Positions 20,191 to 31,484 of a DNA stretch of 64,000 nt are shown piece by piece. Source of the DNA: Dipteris shenzhenensis (taxonomy: Eukaryota; Polypodiophyta; Polypodiopsida; Gleicheniales); assembly GCA_047967505.1 (NCBI GenBank), contig CM106540.1. One strand, 5' to 3'. The notes beneath the pieces were generated by a model. That model was not told the DNA's origin, ran no database searches, and saw nothing but the letters and a program-made list of their open reading frames with translations. Position numbers and translations under genes: made by a program. Each line of letters opens with the position of its first letter. The first letter of the stretch is position 1.

Positions 20191-22200
20191 TGCTTACGCT
20201 ACATTAGCTAGCATGGCCACGGGCGTGTGGATGCCCGTGACAAGATAGGAGGATAACCAATGAGAATGAGGGGAAGAGATTTCACCAATGAGAGAAGTCT
20301 CAGATCATCACCAGGGGAAGCAATCAGCAAGGATGAAAGCAAAGGTAGAAATAGAGGAGAGTATCATTCAACAAGGGAGAGGAGACAAGATAGTACTACA
20401 AGCTCATCGTGTAATGGTGTATTGGTGAAGGTGTAAGTTGTACCAATGAATGAGACTAACTTATGTCTAGAAAGCACTAGTTCTTCATACTGTTTGTAGG
20501 TTTTGGGTGTATTCTTACGTTCATCTCACTCTCGCACATACCATCACTTTGCCCACTCATGCATTGATTCCACAACACCTCTTGGTCCTCTTGTACTCAA
20601 GTGCCTTCATACCACAACACTCCTTGTACACTCACATCACAGCGTTTCTCATTGTGTCCTTCCCGTGTCTTCGTACAGCAACACTCCTTGTACACTCACT
20701 TTGTTTCCCATTGCATCCACATCTTTCCTATACCTGTGCATTCCTCACATGTACGACATCGCTCTTTGTTCCTTCACTGTCACAAAGTAGGAAGTAGTCT
20801 TCTCACATGGATGGCCCTTAGGCCTCCCGTAATACTTCCAGAAGAGAACAAGCCCTCATCCAACACGGGTGGTGAAATATAAGTCTTCCTCTGATGGCAT
20901 TGGACGGAGGCAAGCTGCTGCTTCTTTCCTCTCCCCTACTCAACACGATGAGGCTTGGCTATTGCTCAGGAGCTTTGCTGTTGTACTTTTTGCCCTCCTG
21001 CTTGATCAAGAATTAGGGGCTTTGGGGCCTTTTAGGGCTAGGGCCTTCACCAAGCTGGCCAAGACAATGGATACTCGATTGTCAATGGTTCGCTTTGACT
21101 GGCCTGGCCTAAAAGTCAATGCTGACCAAAAAGTCCATGCAGCTGAGTTTTTTGACTTCTTTTGTGGTCTGCTGCTGCAACCTTGAGTAGGCCTTGATGG
21201 GAAGCCCTACCTTGGGTACCTGTAACCCTTAGATTTACTCATGCCCGCTATGTGGAAGCCCTTGTACCCTGCCTTGGCTTTGCCTACGGCCTGCATACAC
21301 AGCCAGGCAATGCTCATATCATCGATGTCATACTGTACTGACGCTGTCATGGACTCTATATTATGCATTGAGCATAGATGAGTGTCTCTATGTCCTGCCA
21401 CATGCCTCCAGTTGTACCGAGGTACTGAGCTCTCCAAAATTATCAATCGTGGGGCCAGGATCCTATTGTCATGATAACTAGCCTTTGTCTTAAAAAGCCA
21501 CACGGTTGACCACTGACCCTGTTCCCCTCCATCTGCCACATTATTGTCATGATAACTAGCCTTTCTCGTAGAGTTGGGACCCAAAAAAGTCAGCCACATG
21601 GACCATCTATTCCCCTCCAGTCTATGAGAATGGCCTCCAACATGGAAAACTATCGCATTACGTTTAGTAACCCTGGAGAGTGCACTTGGCAAAGCCGACT
21701 CTGTTATACTGAAAAGCTTTGGCACATTGTTAATTCAAACCTCTATCAGCGTTCTAAAATAACGTTTATAGTTCCAGCCTGACCACGACAAAAGATCACG
21801 ATATCCCATGGAACTAGGTAAGTTATTCAACATACAATCTTTATGTTTTGCAGAGAGTAAATGATTTACCTTCATGCCTCCTTTTGATATGTTTAATGAT
21901 GCACTTGAGGCACATCAATCATTCTAAACAAATAACTTTTTCCAGCAATGTAAGAATGGGTTAAGAAAAGTCTCTCTTTATCTTGCAAGTTCAGCCGTCT
22001 GTAGTATGGTCACCTGAATGATTTAGTGCCCCGAATTGCAATGAAAATGACAACAGTTCTCCCTAAATACAGCGTATTGCCAGCTTCAAGCTGTACATGC
22101 TACTTTCTGTGCTTATGCTAGCATACATCCACGTACATTGCCGCCCTTGCCAAGCGCTAGAATTTCCTTCTCGGCTTTCATGTGAAGTTTATGTCTCTTA
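20191..22200. other. No recognisable gene
   Basis: Several open frames occur (for example 21725-21207 minus, 20869-21186 plus) but none shows a motif I know. At 20616-20700 the phrase CAACACTCCTTGTACACTCAC occurs twice. 21085-21165 again contains TTGAC cores and GCTGACCAAAAAGTC, related to the W-box region at 20 kb, so it is probably another LTR fragment. A donor-like CTAGGTAAGT sits at 21817-21826. Confidence 0.35.
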
Positions 22201-22205
22201 ATTTA

Positions 22206-22325
22206 CCTGTACCCATGGTCCTTTTGGAAGAAAAATAGGTGCTGCAGGTATGTAATTGCCAGCGGAGGTCGTATCCACTGCAACTGCTGTCCAAACGGCC
22301 TTGTAGCTTCGATTCTGGATAGACT
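22206..22325 (-). pseudogene. Possible isolated exon of an unidentified gene
   Basis: On the minus strand a segment of about 115 bp is open in one frame, bounded by an AG-type acceptor (TGTACAG at its left side) and a CAGGTAAATT donor. It encodes a peptide ending in AAPIFLPKGPWVQ. The composition looks like real protein rather than transposon noise. I cannot name it, and no neighbouring exon is recognisable, so it may be a captured gene fragment or chance. Confidence 0.25.
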
Positions 22326-22709
22326 GTACACTCGCAATTAGTAAAAGAAATCATCAAGCAGATATGCAGTTGCTAACAAGTATCGCAAAAAAAAGTCAAA
22401 TTTTAAAGTGCAACCATAGTTTGCACAATGTGCCTGTAGAAAGGCGACCTCTACCAAAAAATATTTGAAAAATTTCAGGGGGGCCGCTCACATACGCAGA
22501 GATGTGCAGCAAAGTGCGAGAAGCCTCGACGGTACGATATGCTCGAAGAAAAAACAGAATTTGAAAGCGGATCAGAAGGACCCAAAAGCTCGCAACGCTG
22601 GGCAAGCATGGTTAAGGTTTGAAGACCCCCTGTGCAGCTAAATCTCCTTCGGCTTCGCCCTCCAAGATGCCCACGAAAGGCCCCCGACTGAGAGCTCCAT
22701 TCTGAACTA

Positions 22710-22745
22710 GGTCAACTCTAGAACGGGCGCCAATTTTGGTGACAC
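22710..22745 (-). other. Candidate gypsy-type primer site and LTR edge
   Basis: On the minus strand the sequence reads GGTGTCACCAAAA then TTGGCGCC. TGGCGCC is the core of a common plant gypsy primer site, and GGTGTCACCA could be the end of a 5' LTR extending to higher coordinates. No second LTR or coding region supports it. Confidence 0.25.
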
Positions 22746-23094
22746 CTTTTAATAAGAACAAAGGTGGCAAAACGACTCTGAAGTAGTTGTGATACTACTT
22801 AACAAAGGCAATGTTCCAACAGTTGCCAACCTTTGCTGCGTTCCCAGCTCAGCGCTAACAGCTTTTTGGCATTGCAAATGCTCTGGTGGAGACGGAATTT
22901 TCTTCCTTCCTCTCCTCCCGGGCATTGCGGGGCTTCACTTTTGGCCTGCCACTCCTCACGGGAAGCCTGAGAAGCGAAATTAATTTCCAATCTTTTTTAG
23001 CATGCCCCTCCGGTATCCTCTTTAGCTACTTTGAAGAAAAAGGAAAGCTAAAATTCGGAATTACTGGCAAAATCAAGGCTTTTTCTTGGTTTAA

Positions 23095-24751
23095 TTGAGT
23101 GCTCTTGTGCTATTCGTCCACGTCTTTTGTGCCCTATTGTCATTCGTCCATGTTTTGAAGAGTGAGTAGTACTTCAATGCTGGCTACCTTGTACATCCAC
23201 GTGTCCGTCCGTGTTGGTTCACGTCCACGTGTATGATTTTTGCTTGTCCTAATACATGGCTCAGTGGTAGCGTTTCGCGTCTATCTATTGCACCTCTAGA
23301 CCATCTTCAGGGATCTCTCTCACTCAACAGCGGACGTTTTCTAATTTCTTCTTCAGTGGACATTGATTCTATAGTCTGCAAATTCTTTGATTCATTGCAT
23401 GCATTAATGCATGGGGAGCTTTCGTTTTCTGTGTCGAATGGAACGACGAAGTTTGAACCGCTCTCGATGGCGCTCTATAGTCATCTTTGATGGTGGAAGC
23501 GTGATTAGCGAAGGAGATATCTTCATTAGTGGAGGAGAGTCCTTTCTGCATGGTTCTTCGTCGATGATTAATGGCAAAAATTCGAGCTCACCAGCAAATC
23601 TAGTGCGCCGAATAAGTACTTCATTTCTCTGCAAAGAGTTTGTGCACCGTTCTCATCTGAATGGCTTACTTTAGCCTTTCCTGTTGCAAAGCATGATTAG
23701 TGGAAAACAGAATGAATGACAATTTACGATGGCGGCTAGAGTGGTCTTATTATTTTTGTTGCTTTTTAGAACAATTCTTTGGCGCGTTTGTCTCAGACTC
23801 TCAATACATTAATCGTGAATATTGTGAGCTCATTCCTTGGGAGATTCACATATTTCGAATGACGTCCGCATATTATGAGTCTGAAGCCTATAAATTCATA
23901 AGTCGTGAACATATGTTGCCCTTGAGTGCTCTTGTGCTGTTCGTCCACGTCTTTTGTGCCCTATTGTCATTCGTCCATGTTTTGAAGAGTGAGTAGTACT
24001 TCAATGCTGTCTACCTTGTACATCCACGTGTCCGTCCGTGTTGGTTCACGTCCACGTGTATGATTTTTGCTTGTCCTAATACATGGCTCAGTGGTAGCGT
24101 TTCGCGTCTATCTATTGCACCTCTAGACCATCTTCAGGGATCTCTCTCACTCAACAGCGGACGTTTTCTAATTTCTTCTTCAGTGGACATTGATTCTATA
24201 GTCTGCAAATTCTTTGATTCATTGCATGCATTAATGCATGGGGAGCTTTCGTTTTCTGTGTCGAATGGAACGACGAAGTTTGAACCGCTCTCGATGGCGC
24301 TCTATAGTCATCTTTGATGGTGGAAGCGTGATTAGCGAAGGAGATATCTTCATTAGTGGAGGAGAGTCCTTTCTGCATGGTTCTTCGTCGATGATTAATG
24401 GCAAAAATTCGAGCTCACCAGCAAATCTAGTGCGCTGAATAAGTACTTCATTTCTCTGTAAAGAGTTTGTGCACCGTTCTCATCTGAATGGCTTACTTTA
24501 GCCTTTCCTGTTGCAAAGCATGATTAGTGGAAAACAGAATGAATGACAATTTACGATGGCGGCTAGAGTGGTCTTATTATTTTTGTTGCTTTTTAGAACA
24601 ATTCTTTGGCGCGTTTGTCTCAGACTCTCAATACATTAATCGTGAATATTGTGAGCTCATTCCTTGGGAGATTCACATATTTCGAATGACGTCCGCATAT
24701 TATGAGTCTGAAGCCTATAAATTCATAAGTCGTGAACATATGTTGCCCTTG
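23095..24751. repeat. 827-bp near-identical tandem duplication
   Basis: Copy 1 is 23095-23921 and copy 2 is 23922-24748; every internal landmark is offset by exactly 827. By eye I find only four differences (for example CTATTCG/CTGTTCG, CTGGCTAC/CTGTCTAC, GCGCCG/GCGCTG, CTCTGCAA/CTCTGTAA). TTGA occurs at both edges and after copy 2. The unit contains open frames of 60-98 codons in both copies but no recognised domain. The low divergence contrasts with the decay around it. Confidence 0.95.
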
Positions 24752-25278
24752 ATTCGTGTTGTTCTTAGTGAGACCCTTTCAATGGAAGTATCCGCAGATC
24801 TGATGGAGACCAATAGTGGCGTGTCCGCTAAAGGTCCTATGTTCTATTGCATTTCATTTGACTTCGATTTTTTCATCGTTCTTTATATAAACCCTTCAAT
24901 GTATCTGACTTCTTGTGGTTGTAGGGCTTGCCAAAGTCTGCCCAGGTGCAATTTCCTGTCCTGTTACACCAACTTCTGCCAAACTCATGCAAAAGGACGA
25001 TATGATTGAAGACTGGTGAAAGCAAACAGACGCCTGGTGCGTTTTTTGTTGAAGTCAATTATTTCATTGGATGATCTATTTTCTCTTCTCAAAATCCTTG
25101 ATTGCGCTCATCCCATGCTCACAATCTACTAGTATCTACTGTTTGCTTCCCCACTGTAGAACTGACAGTCCCTCTTTCCTGTGCCGCGGCAGCGGCAGTC
25201 CGTGACCCAGTACGAGGCCCTTCCTTCTTGACTTGAACTCGTCACTTGTGGCAAACTTGTTGCTTGCAATTTACCTAA
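24752..25278. other. Unique sequence left of the copia insertion
   Basis: A plus-strand frame (24527-25009) runs out of duplication copy 2 through METNSGVSAKG to a TGA, with a possible intron (AAAGGTCCTATG to GTTGTAGGG). It resembles no family I know. The segment is contiguous with 28048 onwards once the copia element is removed. Confidence 0.3.
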
Positions 25279-25283
25279 TTAGT

Positions 25284-25452
25284 GAGAGTGCTCTCAACGA
25301 AAGCAAGAACGGAAGAGGGAGAGAGAGAAACAGAGAGCCACACAACTTTTGGTGGGTGCAGAACACCCTAATCTTCTATTTCATTCATTTATATATGTGT
25401 TTGAGTATTGTACATAACCGGGGTAAAGGCACTGTGACCTTTAACCCCCACA
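25284..25452 (-). repeat. Copia 3' LTR
   Basis: The LTR is 169 bp and on the minus strand runs from TGTGGGGGTTAAAGG to GAGAGCACTCTCA. The GAGAG TG CTCTC end forms a small palindrome. A GA-rich stretch lies inside. The polypurine tract, TAAGTGGGAGGT on the minus strand, occupies 25453-25464. Confidence 0.93.
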
Positions 25453-25628
25453 ACCTCCCACTTAAAGGATTATGTGTCTTTAAGGGAGAACAACCAGGGA
25501 GCATACTATCCAATGCCCATCAATACACGACAATACTCAAACCGCTGACTAGGTAGACTCTTCGTCAGCATATCTGCAGGGTTATCATCTGTATGAACCT
25601 TGACAAGCTCTATGCGCTTGTCCTCAAG

Positions 25629-25746
25629 TACCTCCCTAATGAAATGGTACCTGACCTCAATGTGTTTGGTCTTTGCATGAAAGACTGTACCTCCCTGATG
25701 AAATGGTACTTGACCTCAATGTGTTTGGTCTTTGCATGAAAGACCG
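25629..25746. repeat. 59-bp tandem duplication within RNase H
   Basis: Two copies share ACCTCCCT, ATGAAATGGTAC, TGACCTCAATGTGTTTGG and TCTTTGCATGAAAGAC, differing at only two or three bases. It is a frame-breaking slippage event. Confidence 0.95.
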
Positions 25747-26145
25747 CGGATTCCATGCTAGCTGAATAGCAGTCATAGAATCACTATGCAATGTCGGTAC
25801 ACCTGTATGAATCCCCAAATCTCCCACTAGCCGATCAAGCCATATAGCCTCCTTGCAACCCTCTGTGGCTGCAACATACTTAGCCTCTGTGGTAGACAAA
25901 GTCACGCACTTCTGTGCGCGAGACATCCACGACACTGCAACACCTGCAAAGGTGAACACATAACCAGAAGTGGATCTCCTACTATCCACATGCCCTGCAT
26001 AGTATGAATCTGTGTACCCAAGTACACGCGTGTCTCCTTTACCAATGCAGATGCACATCTCCTTGGTACCCTTCATGTACCTCAAGATGCACTTAACTGC
26101 CTCCCCGATGTCTCTTTCCTGGATTAGCCATATACCGGCTAACAA
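25657..26145 (-). pseudogene. Copia RNase H, C-terminus disrupted
   Basis: The frame begins after a frameshift near 26120 relative to the RT. It reads through ILRYMKGTKEMCICIG, LGYTDSYYAGHVDSRRSTSG, TLSTTEAKYVAA and TLHSDSMTAIQLA. These are the copia RNase H blocks: GYxDxDxAGxxDxRRSTSG, then STxEAEYxA with its catalytic Glu, then DSxSAIxLA with its Asp. Here D-x-D has become D-x-Y. The end is spoilt by a 59-bp tandem duplication (25629-25687 and 25688-25746) spanning the KTKHIEVRYHFIRE-like motif; 59 is not a multiple of three, so the frame breaks. Confidence 0.85.
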
Positions 26146-27013
26146 CTCCCACTACAAATGCAATGTCTGGTCTAGTAGCTATCATAGCATACATCAGACT
26201 CCCAACCACTAATGCATAAGGAAACTTGGCCATCATGGCCCTCTCCTCATCTGATTTGGGACTATCTGTATGACTCAGTTTCACATATGGAGGCAATGGA
26301 GTACTCACTGCCTTCCCCCCCTCCATATTGAAACGTTGCAATACTTTTGTAACATACTCCTTCTGCGAAAGCCAAATGAGTTTCCTACTCCGATCACGCG
26401 TGATGCGCATACTAAGAATATGACCTGCAAGTCCCAAATCCTTCATATCAAAGGCCTCATGCAACTTGGCCTTTAATGCATCTAGCTCATAAGTATTCTT
26501 GCTAGCCAATAGCATATCATCCACATATAGTGCCAGGATTATCAGGCTATTATCCTTAGTCCTTTTAGTGTAGAGGCAGTGATCAATTCCACTTCTTCTA
26601 AAACCCTGGGACTGAATGAAAGCATCAAACTTCTGATACCATTCTCTAGGCGCTTGCTTAAGTCCATAGAGACTCTTCTTCAGCTTGCAAACTAAATGCT
26701 CTTTGCTCTTTTCTTCAAAGCCTTCCGGTTGCACCATGTAAATTTCCTCATGCAGATCCCCATGCAAGAAAGCTATCTTGACATCCATCTGCATAAGCTC
26801 CATATCCTCTGCTGCCACTAGTCCAAGCATGCATCTAAGTGTGGTCATCTTCACAACCAGGGAGAATATCTCATCAAAGTCCACACCCTTCTCTTCCTTG
26901 AACCCTTTAGCGACCAAACGGGCCTTGTACCTAGGCACATCATCACCTGTGACCTTCATTTTGTAGACCCATTTACATGGCAATGCTTTCTTTCCATGTG
27001 GCAAAGAAACCAA
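26093..27013 (-). pseudogene. Copia reverse transcriptase
   Basis: This 306-codon open frame is the best preserved enzyme in the window. It has the copia RT blocks in order: KWVYKMK, RYKARLVAKGF, VDFDEIFSLVVKMTTLR, LMQMDVKIAFLHGDL (first catalytic Asp), [28 protein letters not shown] (catalytic YVDD), FDMKDLGLAGHILSMRI, and GSLMYAMIATRPDIAFVVGV. Two oddities are KIAFLHG for the usual KTAFLHG and LGLAGHIL for LG.A..IL. It starts at an ATG only because the upstream integrase-RT link is in another frame. The polyprotein is not functional as a whole. Confidence 0.92.
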
Positions 27014-27082
27014 GTCCCAACTTCATAAGTGAACTCATCTTTGATTGCATAGCATACTCCCACTTGCGTTGATCCTCACGCA

Positions 27083-27610
27083 TCATAGCTCTCTGTAGCA
27101 AGAAGGCTCCATGCAATCAATAAGCATCACATAGTCTACCCCTGGAACAAACCTATCAGCTGGTCTAGACACTCTAGATGATCTTCTCAAGGGCATTTCA
27201 AATTGCTGTCCCACCTGCATATCAGACACATTTGGCTCATCATTTCCACCAATAGATGATCCATCATCTACCCTTGATTGTATACCTGTGGGAGTACTTG
27301 GTGGTACCATTTCTTGCACATTTGGTGCATGGACAGCTTGCTGTCTATCAACATATGCAGGTGGATTCACATCCTGGAAAGTGATTCTTCTCATTTCCAC
27401 ATCCCTCATGGGTGCCTTATGCATCTTCTTCTCATTGAAGACTACATCATGGCTGCATATGATCTTCTTTGCTTTTGGATCCCTGAGACGATAGCCCATC
27501 TCTCCACTTCAACCATAACCCAGAAAGATGCATTTCCTAAACTTAGGATCTAGCTTCTTTCAAAGCTCTTTTGGCACATGTGCATATGCCTCATAGTTGC
27601 CTCTGCAAGT
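27083..27610 (-). pseudogene. Copia integrase C-terminal remnant and linker
   Basis: From about 27610 the minus strand reads NYEAYAHVPKELWKKLDPKF, then KCIFLGYG, then a TGA-type break and GYRLRDPKAKKIICSHDVVF. These are the conserved block after the copia integrase core (HVPKExRxKLDxKxxxCIFxGY and GYRLxDPxxxKxxxSRDVxF). The following linker to RT is low in conservation and ends with RRSSRVSRPADRFVPGVDYV, the typical RRS.R...P...... patch before RT. The catalytic integrase domain is absent. Confidence 0.85.
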
Positions 27611-27858
27611 CAATACGGAGTCTCTGTCATCGAATGGAATGGGGAAAAGCTTAAAAAACGAATTTTTCTTTGAAAACACTTAACAGGCTCTCAAAACCAC
27701 TTCGCAAAACCAAAGGAACTTTCCAAAGGTTCCTTCAAGGTCTCTGCACACTCGAATGCATGTAAAATCACCCACAAAGCTTCCCACAGAGCTTCTCCTT
27801 CCTCCCATAGAGCTGCTGAGCTTCCAAGCATTCACGCACGCTCAGCTAGATCACCCGA

Positions 27859-27870
27859 GCTCTGATGCCA
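27859..27870 (-). other. Copia primer binding site
   Basis: On the minus strand it reads TGGCATCAGAGC, complementary to the initiator Met tRNA 3' end apart from one change relative to TGGTATCAGAGC. It is two bases from the 5' LTR. Confidence 0.88.
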
Positions 27871-27872
27871 GT

Positions 27873-28042
27873 TGAGAGTGCTCTCAACGGAAGCAAGAAT
27901 GGAAGAGGGAGAGAGAGAAACAGAGAGCCACACAAGTTTTGGTGGGTGTAGAACACCCTAATCTTCTTTTTCATTTATTTATATATCGATTTGAGTATTG
28001 TACATAACTGGGGTAAAGGCACACTGACCTTTAACCCCCACA
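27873..28042 (-). repeat. Copia 5' LTR
   Basis: The LTR is 170 bp, with the same ends as the 25284-25452 copy. The two share GAGAGTGCTCTCAACG, CAGAGAGCCACACAA and GAACACCCTAATCTTCT, with about 12 substitutions and a one-base indel. Confidence 0.93.
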
Positions 28043-28047
28043 ATTAG

Positions 28048-28490
28048 TACGCCTTCTTTGCTTCCTAGTTCATTCTTATTGCAGTAGTGGCGCCATGCTC
28101 TAGTGTAGCAGTAGTGCCTCTTATAAGCTCCAGTGCAGATGTAGCGCTTGATTTGGTTTGGTAGTACGAACTCTATTACGTTATTAGGGAATACTGACCA
28201 CCTGCGAATTCATAGTTCACTGCTGCATATCGCTTTCGTTTGGAGTAACATTTGGCTAAATCTATGGTTTTGTTCATGAGAAGGATTTTCGTTGCATGCA
28301 CCACGACCAACGATTTGACTGCAATTTCCTAAGTTTTCTCTGCAATTGAAAAGTGACTCAGACTTGTTTTTTCCTAATGACCGTAATTTGTTTTCTTTAC
28401 CTTTTTTTTTCTTTCTTTAATTGATTATTATACCAATATGTACTCCTTTAACTTTAATGAGTTAGAATACAATAAAAATTTGGTGAATTA
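28048..28490. other. Right flank of the copia insertion, no gene seen
   Basis: AT-rich sequence with a poly-T tract (28400-28420). It could be intron or 5' flank of the spliced gene that follows, since an acceptor-like TTTGTAG ends at 28497. Confidence 0.35.
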
Positions 28491-28497
28491 TTTGTAG

Positions 28498-30338
28498 GAG
28501 CAGTTGCTGTTTCTGCATGTTCTTACATGCAAAATAGTACCTCTCCACCTAGTTCGAAACAAAATGCATTTGTAGTTGCTTCACCAAGCAAGCCACCTAA
28601 AGAAAATTTGTTGAAGAATTCTCCCATCAAGAAACCAACTCACCATACTTTGAAAATTTCTTTCAAGGAGGTTGCGGAGGAGGCTTACACTCAAGGTTAG
28701 TTCTCGCCATAGATTTGCTCAAGTTAAAAGACAATTTCTCCTTGACTAGTTTCACGTGTTCCTTTTTTGTTTTGTATTCAGCAAAGAAGCTCATGCGAGA
28801 ATATCCAAAGTATGTAAACTTTAAATCCACAATCACTACACACACTCAATGTTCAAGTAAATCAACCCATGCACGTGGTACAAGTGGAGAAAAATCCTCG
28901 CCTAGAGGAGATGTTGTGGACATAATTAATATTGACTCTCACTAGGTCAATTATTGGACCAAAACTATTGTCTTAGTCAAAATGCTTTTTAACTTGGAAG
29001 TGTATTCCAAGTCTAAGTAAAACTGAAATTTCTACTTTGAAAGATGATGTTTCTTATTTGAAGTGTTACCATTGCAATTTACTATCATTTTCTAATCAAA
29101 GAATACTAAGTACTTCCTTATTTTATGATTGAGTTATTTCCATAAATTCATAGTAGAAAAAATTCTATGTTTTCCTTTACATTTAAACATTGAAATATTA
29201 CAACGATTTCAATTCATATATAAAATGCATACTCTATCTCTTACATAACTTAAGTACTTCCAAGTAGTTTTTCCAAATACATTTTAAATATTTGATATTG
29301 TGGAATCTTAGTGCACTTGAAATTTGTCTTTGCAACAAGCAGCACCCATCGACGCCAATGATGAAGTAAATTCTTATGATGGCCCAAATGATGCTAAGAG
29401 TTTCCAACCATCTCCACATAATTATCCCTCCATTGCTAAAGCAATAATTCCTTCAAAAGAACATTTTGTTAGGGGGGGAAATTCATTAGTATTGTTATGC
29501 ATTACACAACTATCTAATGGCACTCCTCGTAGATTTGTTTTTGAGGGGAAATTGCTTTGCAAGTATGGTACATACAAAGTTGCAAATCCCAAATACCCAA
29601 CCTTTTTGAAAGGTGACTTCACGGACAAGTTTTGTTCTCACATAGTGACATTACTCATTCCCTCAGCATATATTCATCAATTTGTAAATTTCTTGCAAAT
29701 TGGTGAGTTTTATAGAATTGAGGGAGCAACTATGGTTCCAAGGGGGATAACCAAGGGTGGAACTTCAAAGTTTTCTCTACTTGTTGATGCAACAACATGC
29801 ATCGTCCGAGGAGAACCTTTTGAAGGAAACCTTTGATTATTGCCTGACCATCCAATTTGCAAGTATGTTCCTTGGGCAGCAGAGATGATCAACTTCGGCA
29901 AATTGAATGTTCCCAATGTCATGGGGACAATTGCAATAGTGATAATCAAAGTTCCAAGCAATGAAGGTATGGCCGACCAAATCACTGCAGCTAATGGACC
30001 ACACGATGAGGATAGAGATGTGGTAAATTGCAAATCTTAAATCATACATATTAATTTATTTTCCTTTCCAAACTTGGGTCATTTCAAAATTTGTTCTCCA
30101 TTCTTGCAGCTCTCTTTCGTCACTAAAAGAAAACACACTCTCACTCAACGAGTGCAAGAATTCAGCGAAGAAGGTGTGGTTATGTACATCTTGAAGAATG
30201 TATCATTCTTGAAGGCCAAGAATACTATTTGTGTTTTTGACTTCACTATTCTTGCGGAGGTGCCTGACAGTCCAACAAAAGATGAATTGAAACAAGCTTT
30301 CATGGCCCAAGTCTCTCGCCTAGGCTATGGAACAAAGG
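28498..30338 (+). pseudogene. Degenerate spliced gene of unknown function upstream of Helitron-like element 1
   Basis: Exon-like blocks join in phase. 28498-28695 ends EVAEEAYTQ and splices with GT-AG to CAAAGAAGCTC at about 28782, giving an AKKLMREYPKYV continuation. That exon meets a TAG at about 28943. A further block (about 29338-30021) contains FVRGGNSLVLLCITQLSNG, FEGKLLCKYGTYK and KGDFTDKFCSHIVTLLIPSA, with an in-frame TGA at 29834-29836. It splices (GTAAATTG to TTCTTGCAG) to 30109-30338, LSFVTKRKHTLTQRV. The body might be an OB-fold like the RPA-type proteins that accompany plant Helitrons, but no signature motif proves it. The two in-frame stops make it a likely pseudogene. Confidence 0.45.
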
Positions 30339-31032
30339 TAATTATCATCACACCAAATATTTTCTCGTTAATTTAACAAAAGACTAACCTTGGCTTGATA
30401 TCCATTAGAATTCCTTTTGCACAAATCCATGAATTAACATATGAAGGCCAATATGGCCTTCACGGAAGTGTAGTTAACATACTCGCAGATGTAAGCTAAG
30501 CAGAACGAGTACTTCCTCATTTCTAGGCAGAAGACAACACTGTAGCAATAGCACAGAAATGCAAACTATCATACAAACATAGTTACATGAGTGGAGTCGT
30601 ACGCCCAACATTCACTATGATGGCTCTCATAGAATTGATGAAATCACACTATACTTGCAATATGACGTAAATGTAAATCCTCTTTGGGAAGCCCACATAA
30701 AAAATGTTGCACCCACATCCCAACTTTGAACACCATAATGAAGCCACCAATGACGATTACTTTAACACTGATACTTTGGTCCATGGCCTATATAGTAGCC
30801 AACAAGTAGTCGGCTTCGAAGACAAAACAATTGCAATTGCTCCAGCTTCTCCCTGTTAAGTATATTCAAATACAAGCACTACAAAGAACTAGCATTTCCT
30901 AGAATTTTCTTTGGAGAACAACGGCAATACAATATTCCAAGCACTATTTCATATCAAACAATTGCGCGTTGGGAGCTAATAAATATAGATCATCGATTTG
31001 CTCTTTCAATCAATAATCTTTTCTTCAAGACA

Positions 31033-31484
31033 ATGAAAATCCTAGTACGTCAAGTACTGTCATCATCATGGGTAAGAATGCGCAAGGTCCAAACAAGAGG
31101 CCAAACAATACTAGCTAAGCATGCACTTCTAGATACAAACGTGGAAAAACTCCTCCAATCCAACATAGGTTACTGTGACACTACAAATCTAAGAACATCA
31201 TTTGATTACAAGTACCACCTCAAGAAAAATCTCTTTGCAATGTTATGACAATTGGGACGTCCAAGTTTCTTTGTCACATTTCTACAACTGAAAAACTATG
31301 GGAACCATTACTCCATTGCCTTCAAAATATGAATTCATCCATACTAACACCATCAGACCCAAACTACAAAAAAGATTTGAGACAATCAGACCCTATTACG
31401 ACTGCACAATACTACGTTCATAGATTCCAAGCACTAAAAAACTTATTGAAAAAAAGATCCTACTATTTTAGGCAATGTGCTTGA
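31033..31484 (+). pseudogene. Helitron-like N domain, element 1
   Basis: Two overlapping frames (31033-31248, 31245-31484) encode KILVRQVLSSSWVRMRKVQT, AKHALLDTNVEKLLQSNIGY, LRTSFDYKYHLKKNLFAML and FSTTEKLWEPLLHCLQ. In intact Helitron proteins this block is continuous and precedes the HUH nuclease. The overlap of four bases at 31245-31248 marks a small frameshift. Confidence 0.82.

Larger units (their letters stand above)
25279..28047 (-). mobile_element. Copia element with LTRs, PBS, PPT and ATTAG target duplication
   Basis: The element occupies 25284-28042 (2759 bp) and is flanked by identical ATTAG at 25279-25283 and 28043-28047. On the minus strand the order is 5' LTR (28042-27873), primer site, leader, end of integrase (about 27600-27083), RT (27013-26093), RNase H (26145-25657), polypurine tract and 3' LTR (25452-25284). 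Intact copia elements are usually 4.5-5.5 kb. Gag, protease and most of integrase are missing between the leader and integrase, so this is an internal deletion. The LTRs differ at about 12 of 170 positions by eye, so the insertion is not recent. Confidence 0.93.

Noticed and set aside
20503-20797. Two overlapping frames of about 95 codons rich in His, Ser and Thr
   Set aside because: They read the same short CACTCC/TTGTACACTCAC repeats in two frames, which indicates composition rather than coding.
23262-23280. TGGCTCAGTGGTAGCG resembles a tRNA A box (also in the second copy at about 24089)
   Set aside because: No B box GGTTCGANTCC follows at the proper spacing and no cloverleaf can be drawn, so it is not a tRNA gene or tRNA-derived SINE on this evidence.
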